From Comamonas sp. lk (GTDB lineage Bacteria; Pseudomonadota; Gammaproteobacteria; Burkholderiales; Burkholderiaceae_C), in the NCBI GenBank assembly GCA_945865675.1, contig CAMBFO010000005.1, positions 1-50,826 of the forward strand: a stretch of 50,826 bases of DNA, read 5' to 3'. The translations under genes and the position numbers were made by a program. The notes under the pieces are model-generated. The model made no database searches, was not told the DNA's origin, and saw nothing but the letters and a program-made list of their open reading frames with translations. Shown here piece by piece: positions 18,010 to 29,305 of the stretch (positions are counted from its first letter, which is position 1; each line of letters starts with the position of its first letter).

Positions 18010-18765
18010 TCAGGCGCACAGGGTCAGGTCAAACGGGGTGTCGGCGCTATTGCTGTAAAGCTTGCCATCGGCTTCATGGCGAACAAAGCGGATGGAGGCC
18101 ACCAGACGGTTGGCGCTGATTTCCGGGATGGCGCCCAGCATGGGATCGAGTGACAGGCGCAGCAGCTGAAAGGTGCGGCCTTGCGGCAGGTTTTGCTGGA
18201 ACTGCCCACTAAGCGCCACCATTTTTTGCGGTGCGCCTGAGTCACGCAGCAGGCCCAGTAGCAAGTGGATGCCGTTGAACAAAGGCACCAGGCTAGAAAT
18301 CCATTCGCGCAAGTCATTTTGGCGGCGCTGGTCACCCAGTTTTTGCCAGGCGTAATAGGCGGGTAAATCAAATTCGCAGGTACCGCCAGGGATACTGGTG
18401 CGGCTGCGCAGGCTTTTGAGCCAGTCGTTTTCACCCAGTTCGTGGCCAAATTTGCCTGATGCGTTGGTCAGGGCGACAAAACATTCTTCGAGTTGCGCCA
18501 GCAGTCGCTCGAGCACATCGGTGGCAATAGCCGGGTTGCCACGGTAGGCCAGCATGGTCTGGCGCTGGCGATCCAGGTCTTTGACGACGTCGGTTTTCAA
18601 GTCAGCGCGTGCGCCTACGTTGAGAATTTCAAACAGGGTGATCAGCGCGAAATGGTGGTCCAGGGGGTCCAGGCGCTCCTGAAGCGTAAAAAGCCGCGAA
18701 AACAGGTGCTCCAAACGCAGATAGGTGCGAATTTTTTCGTTAAACGGATATTCGTACAGGATCAC
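18010..18765 (-). CDS. zapD: Cell division protein ZapD
   Basis: A 251-residue member of the ZapD (YacF) family, beginning [22 protein letters not shown], the strongly conserved family N-terminus. ZapD crosslinks FtsZ filaments and stabilises the Z ring. The predicted all-helical N-domain and beta-rich C-domain fit the family. The start overlaps the coaE stop by ATGA, and yacG follows 16 bases downstream. Confidence 0.95.
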   Translation of the reverse strand: MILYEYPFNEKIRTYLRLEHLFSRLFTLQERLDPLDHHFALITLFEILNVGARADLKTDVVKDLDRQRQTMLAYRGNPAIATDVLERLLAQLEECFVALTNASGKFGHELGENDWLKSLRSRTSIPGGTCEFDLPAYYAWQKLGDQRRQNDLREWISSLVPLFNGIHLLLGLLRDSGAPQKMVALSGQFQQNLPQGRTFQLLRLSLDPMLGAIPEISANRLVASIRFVRHEADGKLYSNSADTPFDLTLCA

Positions 18766-19403
18766 GCGCTATTTTTCCAGTGGCGGGATGATATCTCCAA
18801 GAAGGGGAATATTGCGGGCAATAACTTGTCAATCTCATCAATTGTCACGGATTCGTTGAATAAAACAAAGTCGGCGCATTGCAGCCGGGCAGCTCGGCTG
18901 CTTTGTGCTGCCATGATTTTTTGCACGTTTTGCGGTGTCAAGCCGCTACGTTGTACAACCCGGTCTATTTGTGTTTGTGCTTGGCAGTCAATCACCAGCA
19001 CTCTGTCAAGTACCGGGCGCCAACGCTTGGACTCCACCAAAAGTGGAATATCAAAAGCGATACACGGCGGCGACGAAGCCTGTGCTTGGGCGGCCTGACG
19101 TTCAATTTCGGCCGCAATCAGGGGGTGCAACAGGGCTTGGAGTTGGGCAAGCGCCGGCGCGTCGTCAAAAACCAGGGCACGCATGGCATCGCGGTTCAGT
19201 ATGCCCGGCGCCTCAAATACCGCCTCGCCAAAGGCCTGGGCAATGGCGGGCAGGGCGGCTCCGCCGGGTGCGGTGCAGGCGCGGGAGATCGCGTCCGCAT
19301 CAATAAGGGGAATGCCTTTTTTGGCCAGCAGCCCGCAGACCGTACTTTTACCGCTACCGATGCCGCCAGTAACACCCAAACGCATTGTGGCGGTACTGCT
19401 CAT
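18762..19403 (-). CDS. coaE: Dephospho-CoA kinase
   Basis: CoaE phosphorylates dephospho-CoA, the last step of CoA synthesis. The 213-residue protein has the P-loop V-T-G-G-I-G-S-G-K-S-T (11-21), D-A-D-A-I-S-R near 39, a L-L-H-P-L-I segment and D-I-P-L-L-V-E. The start at 19403 is chosen because its ATG overlaps the pilD stop (ATGA). A longer start at 19445 would run into pilD, and a shorter one at 19385 (M-R-L-G-V-T-G-G) is also possible. Confidence 0.95.
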   Translation of the reverse strand: MSSTATMRLGVTGGIGSGKSTVCGLLAKKGIPLIDADAISRACTAPGGAALPAIAQAFGEAVFEAPGILNRDAMRALVFDDAPALAQLQALLHPLIAAEIERQAAQAQASSPPCIAFDIPLLVESKRWRPVLDRVLVIDCQAQTQIDRVVQRSGLTPQNVQKIMAAQSSRAARLQCADFVLFNESVTIDEIDKLLPAIFPFLEISSRHWKNSA

Positions 19404-20242
19404 GGCACGCGCAGCGTGAAGCCCAATGGATGGGCGAACAGGCATGCCAAGCCCGCCCCCACCAGAAATGGACCGAAGGGCAACACCCCGCCCTCGCGCA
19501 AACCTTGCTTGAGTTTGAGCACTATGCCAACAACAGCGCCCATGACGGAGGACATCAGGATGATGGGAACCAGGGCCTGCCAGCCAAACCAGGCGCCCAG
19601 GCAGGCCAGCAGCTTGAAATCTCCATAACCCATGCCTTCTTTTCCCGTCACGATTTTAAAAACCCAATAGACCGACCACAAGCTGAGGTAACCGGCCACT
19701 GCACCCCACAGCGCTTGTTCCAAGCTGACGCCAGTCCATTGCAAGTTGGCACCGATGAGTCCAAGCCACAGCAAGGGCAGCACGATGACATCGGGCAAGA
19801 GGGTGCTGTCCCAATCAATGAGTGCCAGAGTAAGCATGCCTGCCATCCAGGCGCACCAGGCCATAGCGGCGGCTCCCAGGCCCCAACGCCAGCCGCAAAA
19901 TGCAAAGAGCAGCGCGGTGCCTAACTCCACCATCGGGTAGCGCAGACCGATGCTTGCTTGGCAATGTCGGCAGCGGCCGCGCAGCAAGCCATAGCTTAAA
20001 AGTGGGATGTTGTCGTACCAGGCAATGCCGGCAGCGCAATGCGGGCAAGTGGAGCGCGGGACTATGAGGTTAAATGGTTCCATAGGCGGTGCTGCTTGAC
20101 CCCAAGCCTGCGCACCATCGGCCGTCCATTGGCGTTCCATCATTTTGGGTAATCGGTAGATGACTAGGTTGAGAAAACTGCCGACCAGCAAGCCCAGTAA
20201 ACCTAGCAAGACGAGGGCCGGCTCTGCGAGGGCGGACTGCAT
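19400..20242 (-). CDS. pilD: Type IV prepilin peptidase / N-methyltransferase
   Basis: PilD cleaves the leader of prepilins and methylates the new N-terminus in the inner membrane. The 280-residue protein has the cytoplasmic zinc-type cysteines C66-P-H-C69 and C91-R-H-C94. Catalytic aspartates are in L-I-D-W-D (143-145) and G-Y-G-D-F-K (D208). Hydrophobic helices extend to the C-terminus. Its start overlaps the pilC stop by one base (TGATG). No prepilin gene lies in this window. Confidence 0.95.
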   Translation of the reverse strand: MQSALAEPALVLLGLLGLLVGSFLNLVIYRLPKMMERQWTADGAQAWGQAAPPMEPFNLIVPRSTCPHCAAGIAWYDNIPLLSYGLLRGRCRHCQASIGLRYPMVELGTALLFAFCGWRWGLGAAAMAWCAWMAGMLTLALIDWDSTLLPDVIVLPLLWLGLIGANLQWTGVSLEQALWGAVAGYLSLWSVYWVFKIVTGKEGMGYGDFKLLACLGAWFGWQALVPIILMSSVMGAVVGIVLKLKQGLREGGVLPFGPFLVGAGLACLFAHPLGFTLRVP

Positions 20243-21474
20243 CAGAGCGCCTGTCCGATATTGAACATCGGCAGGTACAAAGCCACGACCAGCCCGCCAA
20301 TAAGGGTTCCGAGGAAGACAATGATGAGGGGCTCCATCAAGTTGGATATGCCTGCAAGCGTCGAGTCCACCTCGGATTCAAAAAAATCAGCCGCTTTACC
20401 CAGCATGAAGTCTATGGAGCCGGACTCCTCGCCAATAGCGCACATTTGCAGCACCATAGGAGGAAACAAGTTGGTTTGGGTCATGGCTGCGCTCAGTGAT
20501 GCCCCCGAGGATACTTGTTGGCGAATCCGTGCGGTGGCGTTCAGGTAAACCGCATTGCCGCAGGCGCCGCCTACCGATTGCAGCGCCTCGACCAAGGGCA
20601 CGCCCGCAGCGAACAAGGTCGCCAGCGTGCGCGTCCAGCGTGCAACACAGGATTTGCGGATTACATTGCCAAACACAGGCAACTTAAGTAGCAGCCGGTC
20701 GCGCTGGGCCTGCAGTTTTTCATTGGAACGAATGGCGCGGGCAAGAAAAATAAATCCGCCTAGCAAGCCACCAAAAATCAAAAACCAGTAATGGACGAAA
20801 AACTCACTGAAGGCAATGACCATTAGCGTCGGGCCCGGTAACTCGCTGCCCAAGGACGCGAAAACTTGCTTGAAAGCGGGAACGACAAAGAGCATTACTA
20901 CCGCCACCACGGTAGCTGCGACCGCCAGTACGGCTATCGGGTAGGTGAGGGCGGACTTGATCTTGGCCTTGAGGGCCTCGGTTTTTTCCATATACAGCGC
21001 CAGGCGGTCGAGCAAGCTGTCCAAAATACCCGCGGATTCACCGGCAGCTACCAAATTGCAATAGAGTGCATCAAATTGCCGGGGGTGCCTGCGAAATGCG
21101 GCGCTCAGGGACGAGCCGGTCTGAACGTCGCTGCGGATGGCATTGACCATACGGCCCATGGAAGGGTTGCTGCTGCTCTGTGCGACGATCTCAAATGACT
21201 GTAGCAGCGGGATGCCTGCTTGGATCATTGTGGAGAGTTGGCGCGTAAAGAGTGCTATCTCCTTAGCTTGGATGCCCTGTGCCATGTAAAAAAGCGGCTT
21301 GGACACGGCGCTTGGCCGAATGCCTTGCCTGCGCAATGCCGCCCTTGCGGCCGCTTTGCTGGTGGCGCGTAACTCGCCTTGAAGGTACTGACCCCTGCGG
21401 TCCATCCCTTTCCATTTGAATACCGTGTCTGGGACAGCTGTGTTGGCGGCGTCTGACATTCTTTGTGTTGGCAT
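20242..21474 (-). CDS. pilC: Type IV pilus inner-membrane platform protein PilC
   Basis: A 410-residue member of the PilC/GspF family with two repeated T2SSF domains. The first includes F-T-R-Q-L-S-T-M-I-Q-A-G-I-P-L-L-Q-S-F and the second W-T-R-T-L-A-T-L-F-A-A-G-V-P-L-V-E-A-L. Transmembrane segments lie near 175-200 and 225-250 and close to the C-terminus. PilC anchors the PilB motor in the inner membrane during pilus assembly. The N-terminal F-K-W-K-G-M-D-R-R-G-Q segment is typical. It begins 18 bases after pilB. Confidence 0.96.
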   Translation of the reverse strand: MPTQRMSDAANTAVPDTVFKWKGMDRRGQYLQGELRATSKAAARAALRRQGIRPSAVSKPLFYMAQGIQAKEIALFTRQLSTMIQAGIPLLQSFEIVAQSSSNPSMGRMVNAIRSDVQTGSSLSAAFRRHPRQFDALYCNLVAAGESAGILDSLLDRLALYMEKTEALKAKIKSALTYPIAVLAVAATVVAVVMLFVVPAFKQVFASLGSELPGPTLMVIAFSEFFVHYWFLIFGGLLGGFIFLARAIRSNEKLQAQRDRLLLKLPVFGNVIRKSCVARWTRTLATLFAAGVPLVEALQSVGGACGNAVYLNATARIRQQVSSGASLSAAMTQTNLFPPMVLQMCAIGEESGSIDFMLGKAADFFESEVDSTLAGISNLMEPLIIVFLGTLIGGLVVALYLPMFNIGQAL

Positions 21475-21492
21475 TTTTATGTCCTCCTTCTA

Positions 21493-23222
<1,730 letters not shown>

Positions 23223-23226
<4 letters not shown>

Positions 23227-23759
23227 AGCTGGTTCAAGCGCAAGCCCTTAGCGTCTTTCTCTGAAACCAAGGGGGGTTTGTCCTCCAATGGCCAGTCAAT
23301 TGCCACTGTCGGGTCGTTCCAAGCCAGGCAGCGTTCGGACGCAGGATGGTAATACTCGGTGGTTTTGTAAAGGAAATCGGCGCTTTCAGAGAGCACCAGA
23401 AAGCCATGTGCCAAACCGGGAGGAATCCAGAGTTGGCGCTGGTTGTCCACGGAGAGCGCTTCACCAACCCAACTGCCATAGGTCGGGGAATCGGGTCGGA
23501 TATCGACAACAACGTCAAATACTGCACCAGCCACCACACGCACTAATTTACCTTGTGGGTTTTCAGACTGGAAGTGCATGCCACGCAATACACGGCGCTG
23601 CGAGCGCGAGTGGTTGTCCTGCACGAATTGCACTTGCAAGCCGGTAGCCTGGGCAAATACCTTTTCGTTATAGCTTTCCAGAAAAAAACCGCGCGCGTCA
23701 CTAAATACCCGCGGCTCCATTAGCAAAACGTCAGCAATGGCAGTGGACGTGACGCGCAT
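23223..23759 (-). CDS. rfbC: dTDP-4-dehydrorhamnose 3,5-epimerase
   Basis: RmlC/RfbC epimerises dTDP-4-keto-6-deoxyglucose at C3 and C5, the third step to dTDP-L-rhamnose. The 178-residue cupin has F-S-D-A-R-G-F-F-L-E-S-Y-N, F-V-Q-D-N-H-S-x-S, the catalytic H in L-R-G-M-H-F-Q, G-K-L-V-R-V-V-x-G-A-V-F-D-V-V-V-D-I-R and P-P-G-L-A-H-G-F. It overlaps rfbA by one base (TGATG) and pilB by its stop. The substrate-binding and catalytic positions are intact. Confidence 0.97.
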
Positions 23760-24658
23760 CAGTACACCTTGTCCTTGAGCAGTCGCAGCAAATACTGCCC
23801 GTATTCCGATTTGCCTAAGGTGCCGGCCAATTTTTCTAATTGCGCATCGTCGATCCAGTGATTGCGCCAGCTTATTTCTTCGGGCGCCGCAACTTTAAGT
23901 CCCTGGCGTTTTTCAACGGTATAAATAAATTGGCCAGCCTCCAGCATGGATTCGTGGGTGCCGGTATCCAACCAGGCATAGCCGCGGCCCATGGTTTGCA
24001 CATCCAGTTGCCCAGCTTGCAAATACAGGCGGTTCAGGTCGGTGATTTCCAGTTCCCCACGCGGCGACGGTTTGATTTGCTTCGCTAGGTCCACCACCTG
24101 CTGGTCATAAAAATACAGGCCGGTTACCGCATAGCGCGACTTCGGCGCTGTGGGCTTTTCTTCCAAACTGATCGCATGCCCAGTCGCGTCGAATTCCACT
24201 ACGCCATAGCGCTCTGGGTCCTGTACGGCATAGGCAAAAACCGTGGCCCCGGTAGTTTTTTGATTGGCAGATTGCAGTAGCGAAGCAAAATCGTGACCGT
24301 AGAAAATATTGTCACCCAGCACCAGCGCGCTGGGGCTGTCCTGCAAAAATGACTCTCCAATCAAGAATGCCTGGGCCAGTCCGTCTGGGCTGTCCTGTAC
24401 CGCATAGTGCAGATTCAAGCCCCATTGTTTTCCATCCCCCAATAATTGGGAAAAACGCGGCGTATCTTGTGGCGTGGAGATCACGAGAATGTCGCGAATA
24501 CCCGCCAGCATCAGGGTACTGAGTGGGTAATAAATCATGGGTTTATCGTAAATTGGGAGCAGCTGTTTGCTCACCACCTGGCTAGCCGGGTAGAGGCGGG
24601 TACCCGCGCCCCCCGCCAAAATAATGCCTTTTCGATTTAAATTATTGATATTTTTCAT
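23759..24658 (-). CDS. rfbA: Glucose-1-phosphate thymidylyltransferase
   Basis: RmlA/RfbA makes dTDP-glucose from dTTP and glucose-1-phosphate. The 299-residue protein carries the nucleotidyltransferase signature [40 protein letters not shown] and E-K-P. Its length is typical of the tetrameric RmlA. It starts four bases inside rfbD (ATGA). Confidence 0.97.
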   Translation of the reverse strand: MKNINNLNRKGIILAGGAGTRLYPASQVVSKQLLPIYDKPMIYYPLSTLMLAGIRDILVISTPQDTPRFSQLLGDGKQWGLNLHYAVQDSPDGLAQAFLIGESFLQDSPSALVLGDNIFYGHDFASLLQSANQKTTGATVFAYAVQDPERYGVVEFDATGHAISLEEKPTAPKSRYAVTGLYFYDQQVVDLAKQIKPSPRGELEITDLNRLYLQAGQLDVQTMGRGYAWLDTGTHESMLEAGQFIYTVEKRQGLKVAAPEEISWRNHWIDDAQLEKLAGTLGKSEYGQYLLRLLKDKVY

Positions 24659-25569
24659 GGGTTTTTAGTTATAGCAATTTCCTGCAATATCCGGCGCACC
24701 CCCAACTCCCAAAATGGCAAATGTATCGAAAATACATCGGCAATCCGGGCGCAATCAAGCCTGGAGTTCAAGGGGCGTGGTGCTGCGACCGGGTAATCCG
24801 CGCTTTTTATAGGCACAAGCCGCTCTGGGGTCACTCGGACCGGCATTCCTAGCGCGCGCGCCTCCTGCAATACAAATTGGGCATAGCCATGCCAGCTCGT
24901 TTGGCCGGCTGCTGCGCAGTGGTACAGCCCTGCGAGAGCCGGCTGCGCCATAGCCTGGCGCAAGGCCGTGGCACTGACATCGGCCAGCAATTGCGCCCCG
25001 GTGGGAGCACCCATCTGGTCGTCAATCACACGCAATTCCTCGCGCTCGGCGAATAGGCGCAGCATGGTTTTGGCGAAATTATTGCCGCGCGCCGCGTACA
25101 CCCAACTGGTGCGCAGAATCAGATGCCTGGGGTTGCGGGCGACTTCCAGTTCTCCCTGGCGCTTGCTGGCCCCATAGACGCTCAGCGGCGCGCAAGCATC
25201 CGTCTCGCGCCAGGGCTGCTGGCCACTGCCGTCAAACACGTAGTCGGTCGAGTAATGCGCAAGCCAGGCACCAAGGCGCAGGGTTTCTTCGGCTAGCAAG
25301 GCGGGGGCCCGTGCGTTGATGGCATATGCATTTTCAGTTTCGGTTTGCGCTTTATCCACCGCTGTGTAAGCCGCCGCGTTGACGACCAGGTCCGGGACGA
25401 GCGCACGAACGGTTTGGCGCAAACCCTCTAGGTTGGCTAAGTCGCCGCACCATTGGTTCGGGTTGTCTTGCGCCTGGCTTGACAAGGCGATCACCTCGCC
25501 TAAGGGTGCCAGGCTGCGCTGTAATTCCCAGCCCAGTTGCCCGTTGCGGCCCAGAAGCAGAATTTTCAT
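24655..25569 (-). CDS. rfbD: dTDP-4-dehydrorhamnose reductase
   Basis: RmlD/RfbD reduces the epimerised ketosugar to dTDP-L-rhamnose with NAD(P)H. The 304-residue short-chain reductase has a Rossmann N-terminus [13 protein letters not shown], the [11 protein letters not shown] segment, S-T-D-Y-V-F-D-G, and the catalytic Y-G-A-S-K. The ATG at 25569 overlaps the rfbB stop. An upstream start at 25644 would lie within rfbB and is rejected. Confidence 0.97.
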   Translation of the reverse strand: MKILLLGRNGQLGWELQRSLAPLGEVIALSSQAQDNPNQWCGDLANLEGLRQTVRALVPDLVVNAAAYTAVDKAQTETENAYAINARAPALLAEETLRLGAWLAHYSTDYVFDGSGQQPWRETDACAPLSVYGASKRQGELEVARNPRHLILRTSWVYAARGNNFAKTMLRLFAEREELRVIDDQMGAPTGAQLLADVSATALRQAMAQPALAGLYHCAAAGQTSWHGYAQFVLQEARALGMPVRVTPERLVPIKSADYPVAAPRPLNSRLDCARIADVFSIHLPFWELGVRRILQEIAITKNP

Positions 25570-26642
25570 GCGGCTTCGCCCACGCCTTGGTACTGCTGGG
25601 CCACCCAGTCGCGGTAAGCGCCCGATTGGACTTCCCCTACCCACTCAGGGTTGTCCAAATACCAACGCACGGTTTTGCGCAATCCCGTGGCAAAGGTTTC
25701 GGCCGGTTTCCAGCCTAGTTCTTCGCTGATTTTTCGGGCGTCGATCGCGTACCGGCGGTCATGCCCTGGGCGGTCGGTGACAAAGCTGATTTGGTCGGCA
25801 TAGGGCTTGGCGTCGCCGCGCGGTTGCATTTCGTCCAGCAGTGCGCACACCGCATGCACGATGTCCAGGTTCGCTTTTTCGTTCCAGCCACCCACGTTAT
25901 AGGTTTCACCGATCCGGCCGCGGTCTAAGACCACGCGGATCGCAGCGCAATGGTCCTTCACATACAGCCAGTCGCGAATCTGCTGCCCGTCGCCATACAC
26001 AGGCAGTGGCTTGCCGGCCAATGCGTTGACGATCATCAGCGGGATCAATTTTTCGGGGAAATGCCGCGGACCGTAGTTGTTGCTGCAGTTGGTTGTGAGC
26101 ACCGGCAGTCCGTAGGTATGGTGGTAGGCGCGCACCAAGTGGTCGCTGGCGGCTTTGGAGGCGGAATAGGGGCTGTTGGGCTCATAGCGCCGCGACTCGC
26201 TAAAGGCAGCTTCACCAGGCACCAGCGAGCCATAGACCTCGTCGGTGGAAACATGCAAAAACCTGAACATCGATGCGTCGGGTTCTGCCAGGCCAGCCCG
26301 GTAAGCGCGCACCGCTTCCAACAGGCGGAAGGTACCCACGATATTGGTATCTATAAATTCTGCGGGGCCGCTGATTGATCGGTCCACATGGCTTTCAGCG
26401 GCAAAATTCAGTACGGCGCGGGGCTGGTAGCGCGCCAGCAGCGCCGATACCAAGGCGCTGTCCCCAATGTCGCCCTGCACAAAAAAATGGTTTTCATTGT
26501 CTTTGACCGGATCGAGATTGCGCAAATTACCGGCATAAGTCAGTTTGTCCAGATTGACCACTGATTCGTCGCTTTGGGCCAGCCAGTCAAGGACAAAATT
26601 ACTGCCGATAAAGCCGGCGCCGCCGGTCACGAAAATTGCCAT
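25566..26642 (-). CDS. rfbB: dTDP-glucose 4,6-dehydratase
   Basis: RmlB/RfbB converts dTDP-glucose to dTDP-4-keto-6-deoxyglucose using bound NAD+. The 358-residue protein has [11 protein letters not shown] at the N-terminus, [18 protein letters not shown] and the catalytic [13 protein letters not shown]-x-Q-I-R-D-W-L-Y-V and Y-N-V-G-G follow. The ATG at 26642 is preceded by AAAAGGG at good spacing. It is the first gene of the long minus-strand operon and has a promoter just upstream. Confidence 0.97.
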   Translation of the reverse strand: MAIFVTGGAGFIGSNFVLDWLAQSDESVVNLDKLTYAGNLRNLDPVKDNENHFFVQGDIGDSALVSALLARYQPRAVLNFAAESHVDRSISGPAEFIDTNIVGTFRLLEAVRAYRAGLAEPDASMFRFLHVSTDEVYGSLVPGEAAFSESRRYEPNSPYSASKAASDHLVRAYHHTYGLPVLTTNCSNNYGPRHFPEKLIPLMIVNALAGKPLPVYGDGQQIRDWLYVKDHCAAIRVVLDRGRIGETYNVGGWNEKANLDIVHAVCALLDEMQPRGDAKPYADQISFVTDRPGHDRRYAIDARKISEELGWKPAETFATGLRKTVRWYLDNPEWVGEVQSGAYRDWVAQQYQGVGEAA

Positions 26643-26680
26643 AGACACCCTTTTGTGCGGAGATTCAAATCGGGGCACAG

Positions 26681-26709
26681 TTTAATGGCTTAAATAACAA
26701 CTAGCGCAA
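26681..26709 (-). promoter_or_regulatory. Promoter of the rfbBDAC-pilBCD operon
   Basis: On the minus strand, TTGCGC (26704-26709) and ATTAAA (26681-26686) are separated by 17 bases. TAAACT two bases further is an alternative -10. The resulting leader of about 30 bases ends in a good ribosome site. Confidence 0.5.
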
Positions 26710-26768
26710 GCGGTCGCGCCTCTTTGGGCCGATGCGCAAAGACAGTCAAGCGATCAAAGCCGGGTCGA

Positions 26769-26774
26769 TAAAAT
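26769..26774 (+). promoter_or_regulatory. -10 element upstream of the TPR gene
   Basis: TAAAAT ends six bases before an ATG at 26781 that opens a 17-codon frame ending at 26834. This is the same geometry as at yqgE. No convincing -35 is visible. Confidence 0.4.
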
Positions 26775-26841
26775 TGCGCTATGACAGCTAAGCCACGCCT
26801 CAACCATTTTCCGCTAGCGTTTGGACGCCCTTAAGCAGACT

Positions 26842-28422
26842 ATGCAAGGCCTCCATGCACTGGCTGCCTTGTTTCAGCAAGGCCTGGCCCACCACCAGCA
26901 GGGCCAACTCGAAGAGGCCAGGGCTGCTTATGAGCGCATGCTGGCCCTGCAGCCGGGCCATGCAGATGCCCTACACATGCTCGGTGCCATGGCCATGCAA
27001 TCGGGCAAGCACGCTTTGGCAGCGGAGCTCATCAGCGGTTCGGTACACAACAACCCGCTCAACGCCTCAGCACATTTCAATTTGGGCTTGGCATTCAAGG
27101 AGTTGCAGCGCCATGAAGAGGCCATTATCAGTTTCAGTCAGGCCATTGCCATCCAGCCTGACTACGCGCAGGCGTGGAATAACCGGGGCGTGGTCTTGCA
27201 GGATCAATTGCGCTGGGACGAGGCGGCGCAAAGCTATGCCGGTGCAATAGCTGCGCAGCCGAGGTTTGCGCAGGCGCATTACAACCTGGGTAACGCCCTG
27301 CGGGCCTTAGGGCGGTTTGAAGCGGCCCTTGCAAGTTACGACACTGCGATTACGCTGCAGCCCGGTTGGGCCTATGCCTTGAATAACCGGGGCCTTGCGT
27401 TGCAGGAACTCCAGCGCAGCGCCGAGGCCATAGAAAGCTACGACGCTGCCATAGCGAACGAGCCCGATTATGCGGATGCCTACTGGAACAAGGCTATTGA
27501 ATTGCTGCTGTGCGGTGATTTTGCGCAGGGTTGGGCGCACTATGAATGGCGTTGGCGGCGGGACACATTTAGCTCGCGCAAACGCGACTTTCCTCAGCCG
27601 CTTTGGTTGGGCGACGCACCCCTCAATGGAAAGACCGTGCTGTTGCACGCTGAGCAGGGCTTGGGCGACAGCATTCAGTTTTGCCGCTATGCCCGGGACG
27701 TCAGGGCGCTGGGCGCCCAAGTGCTGCTGGAAGTTCCGCGACCATTGTTGGCACTGTTTGCAACCCTGGAAGGCCCCAAGCAGCTGTTGGAAAAAGGGTC
27801 GGCTTTACCGCATTTTGACTACCACTGCCCCTTGCTGAGTTTGCCGCTTGCGTTGCAAACGCAACTGGCCAATATACCCAGCCCGTCTCCTTATCTGGCC
27901 AGCACCGCAGCCCAGCGTGAACTTTGGCAGCGCCGCCTGGGACCGCCAAGCAAGCGGCGCATCGGCTTGGTGTGGAGCGGCAATGTGCGCGATAAAAACG
28001 ATCTGCAGCGCAGTTTGACTTTGAACGCTTTACTTCCCCATTTGCCCCAAAGCTGCGAGTACATCTGCTTGCAAAAGGAGCTACGGCCCGCAGACCAGGA
28101 TGCGATGCAAGCCAGCTCCATTCGTTTTTTCGGTGCGCATATCCAAGACTTTTCCGATACCGCAGCCTTGTGCGATCTGGTGGACTTGGTGATTTCAGTC
28201 GATACCAGCGTGGCCCATCTGGCGGGCGCGCTAGCTAAACCGACCTGGATACTGCTGCCTTACGCGCCCGATTGGCGTTGGATGCTGGATCGGGACGATA
28301 GCCCCTGGTACCCCAGCGTCAGGCTTTACCGGCAGGGCAATGACCGATCATGGCTGCCGGTCTTAGGGCGGATGGCGTCTGACATCCTGGGGTATGCGCA
28401 TTCCCATATACCCAATCGATAG
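26842..28422 (+). CDS. TPR protein with C-terminal glycosyltransferase-like domain
   Basis: A protein of about 526 residues. The N-terminal half is made of tetratricopeptide repeats (six or so 34-residue units with W/L-G-A/Y-F-P pattern, e.g. A-H-F-N-L-G-L-A-F-K-E-L and A-W-N-N-R-G-V-V-L). The C-terminal half has H-A-E-Q-G-L-G-D-S-I-Q-F-C-R-Y, R-I-G-L-V-W-S-G-N and D-T-S-V-A-H-L-A-G-A-L-A-K-P-T-W-I-L-L-P, the pattern of GT9/GT41-like (heptosyltransferase-fold) transferases. The acceptor is unknown. TTG at 26821 would add seven residues. The ATG at 26842 is preferred because it follows the stop of a tiny upstream frame. Confidence 0.85.
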   Translation: MQGLHALAALFQQGLAHHQQGQLEEARAAYERMLALQPGHADALHMLGAMAMQSGKHALAAELISGSVHNNPLNASAHFNLGLAFKELQRHEEAIISFSQAIAIQPDYAQAWNNRGVVLQDQLRWDEAAQSYAGAIAAQPRFAQAHYNLGNALRALGRFEAALASYDTAITLQPGWAYALNNRGLALQELQRSAEAIESYDAAIANEPDYADAYWNKAIELLLCGDFAQGWAHYEWRWRRDTFSSRKRDFPQPLWLGDAPLNGKTVLLHAEQGLGDSIQFCRYARDVRALGAQVLLEVPRPLLALFATLEGPKQLLEKGSALPHFDYHCPLLSLPLALQTQLANIPSPSPYLASTAAQRELWQRRLGPPSKRRIGLVWSGNVRDKNDLQRSLTLNALLPHLPQSCEYICLQKELRPADQDAMQASSIRFFGAHIQDFSDTAALCDLVDLVISVDTSVAHLAGALAKPTWILLPYAPDWRWMLDRDDSPWYPSVRLYRQGNDRSWLPVLGRMASDILGYAHSHIPNR

Positions 28423-28442
28423 GCAAAAGGCGTAAGGCACTT

Positions 28443-29213
28443 GTGCGCGTACCGCTGCTTCCCATGACGCTTGCCGCCTGCCCGCCCCATGCTGTTGCCC
28501 GCTTGCGCACCGAGCGCCTGGCCCAAAGTTCCAAGCCCTTTCTGGCGCGCGGTGGCATCAAGGGTGTGCGTTGCGCCGGGTGTCGCCTAGTGCCAACCCA
28601 CTGCATGTGTGATGTACGCCCGAGCGTGCCAACGCAGGCCGGTATGTGCTTACTCATGGGCGATATTGAAGCCCTCAAGCCCAGCAATACCGGGTGGCTG
28701 GTGGCTGATGTGGTGGTCGACACTTTTGCGTTCGGCTGGGGGCGCACTGAAACAGATCCCGCTTTGCTCGCTCTGCTAGCCGACCCGCAATGGCAACCCT
28801 ATGTGGTGTTTCCCGGGGAATATGCCGCACCTGCGCGCGTGATACATACTATTGATCCGGAAGCGAAGGCCAGCGGCAAGCGCCCTTTGTTCATCTTGTT
28901 AGATGGCACTTGGGCCGAAGCCCGCAAGATGTTTCGCAAAAGCCCTTATTTAGAGCGTTTTCCGGTGCTGAGCTTGCAGCCCGCACAGCTATCGCGTTAC
29001 CAGTTGCGCCGCGCGCGACGCGAAGACCATTTCTGCACCAGCGAAGTGGCTGCGCTTTGTCTGGAACTGTCTGGCCAAGCCCGCGCTGCAGAAACATTGA
29101 ACGCCTACCTGGACGTCTATACCCACCATTACCTGCGTGCCAAGCAACAGTTACCGGTAGAACACGAAAGTCTGGCCTATGCGCGCTGGCGAAGTCTCGA
29201 TCCGGTCTCGTAG
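28443..29213 (+). CDS. tapT: DTW-domain protein, probable tRNA-uridine aminocarboxypropyltransferase
   Basis: A 256-residue protein with the DTW domain. It has the zinc-type cysteines C-x-x-C and C-x-C (V-R-C-A-G-C ... H-C-M-C), the eponymous L-L-D-G-T-W-A-E-A-R-K-M-F region, and S-R-Y-Q-L-R-R-x-R-R-E-D-H-F-C-T-S-E-V. The TapT subgroup (E. coli YfiP) installs acp3U at tRNA position 47. The GTG start at 28443 is supported by AAGG five bases upstream. An ATG at 28464 is an alternative. Confidence 0.85.
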   Translation: MRVPLLPMTLAACPPHAVARLRTERLAQSSKPFLARGGIKGVRCAGCRLVPTHCMCDVRPSVPTQAGMCLLMGDIEALKPSNTGWLVADVVVDTFAFGWGRTETDPALLALLADPQWQPYVVFPGEYAAPARVIHTIDPEAKASGKRPLFILLDGTWAEARKMFRKSPYLERFPVLSLQPAQLSRYQLRRARREDHFCTSEVAALCLELSGQARAAETLNAYLDVYTHHYLRAKQQLPVEHESLAYARWRSLDPVS

Positions 29214-29230
29214 CGTTTGCCGGCGCTGGA

Positions 29231-29236
29231 CATAAT
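29231..29236 (+). promoter_or_regulatory. Candidate -10 element for the DUF4188 gene
   Basis: CATAAT lies 18 bases after the tapT stop and 69 bases before the ATG at 29306. The -35 is not clear. Confidence 0.3.
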
Positions 29237-29305
29237 TGAATGTTGTCCGGCGGCAGGCCTTACAGGCGCCTAGGCAAGCGTTTTCTAGTTCTACATGGAG
29301 TATTT

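Noticed and set aside
26643-26820. Small RNA in the rfbB-TPR gap
   Set aside because: Promoter elements are visible, but there is no terminator hairpin to end an independent transcript.
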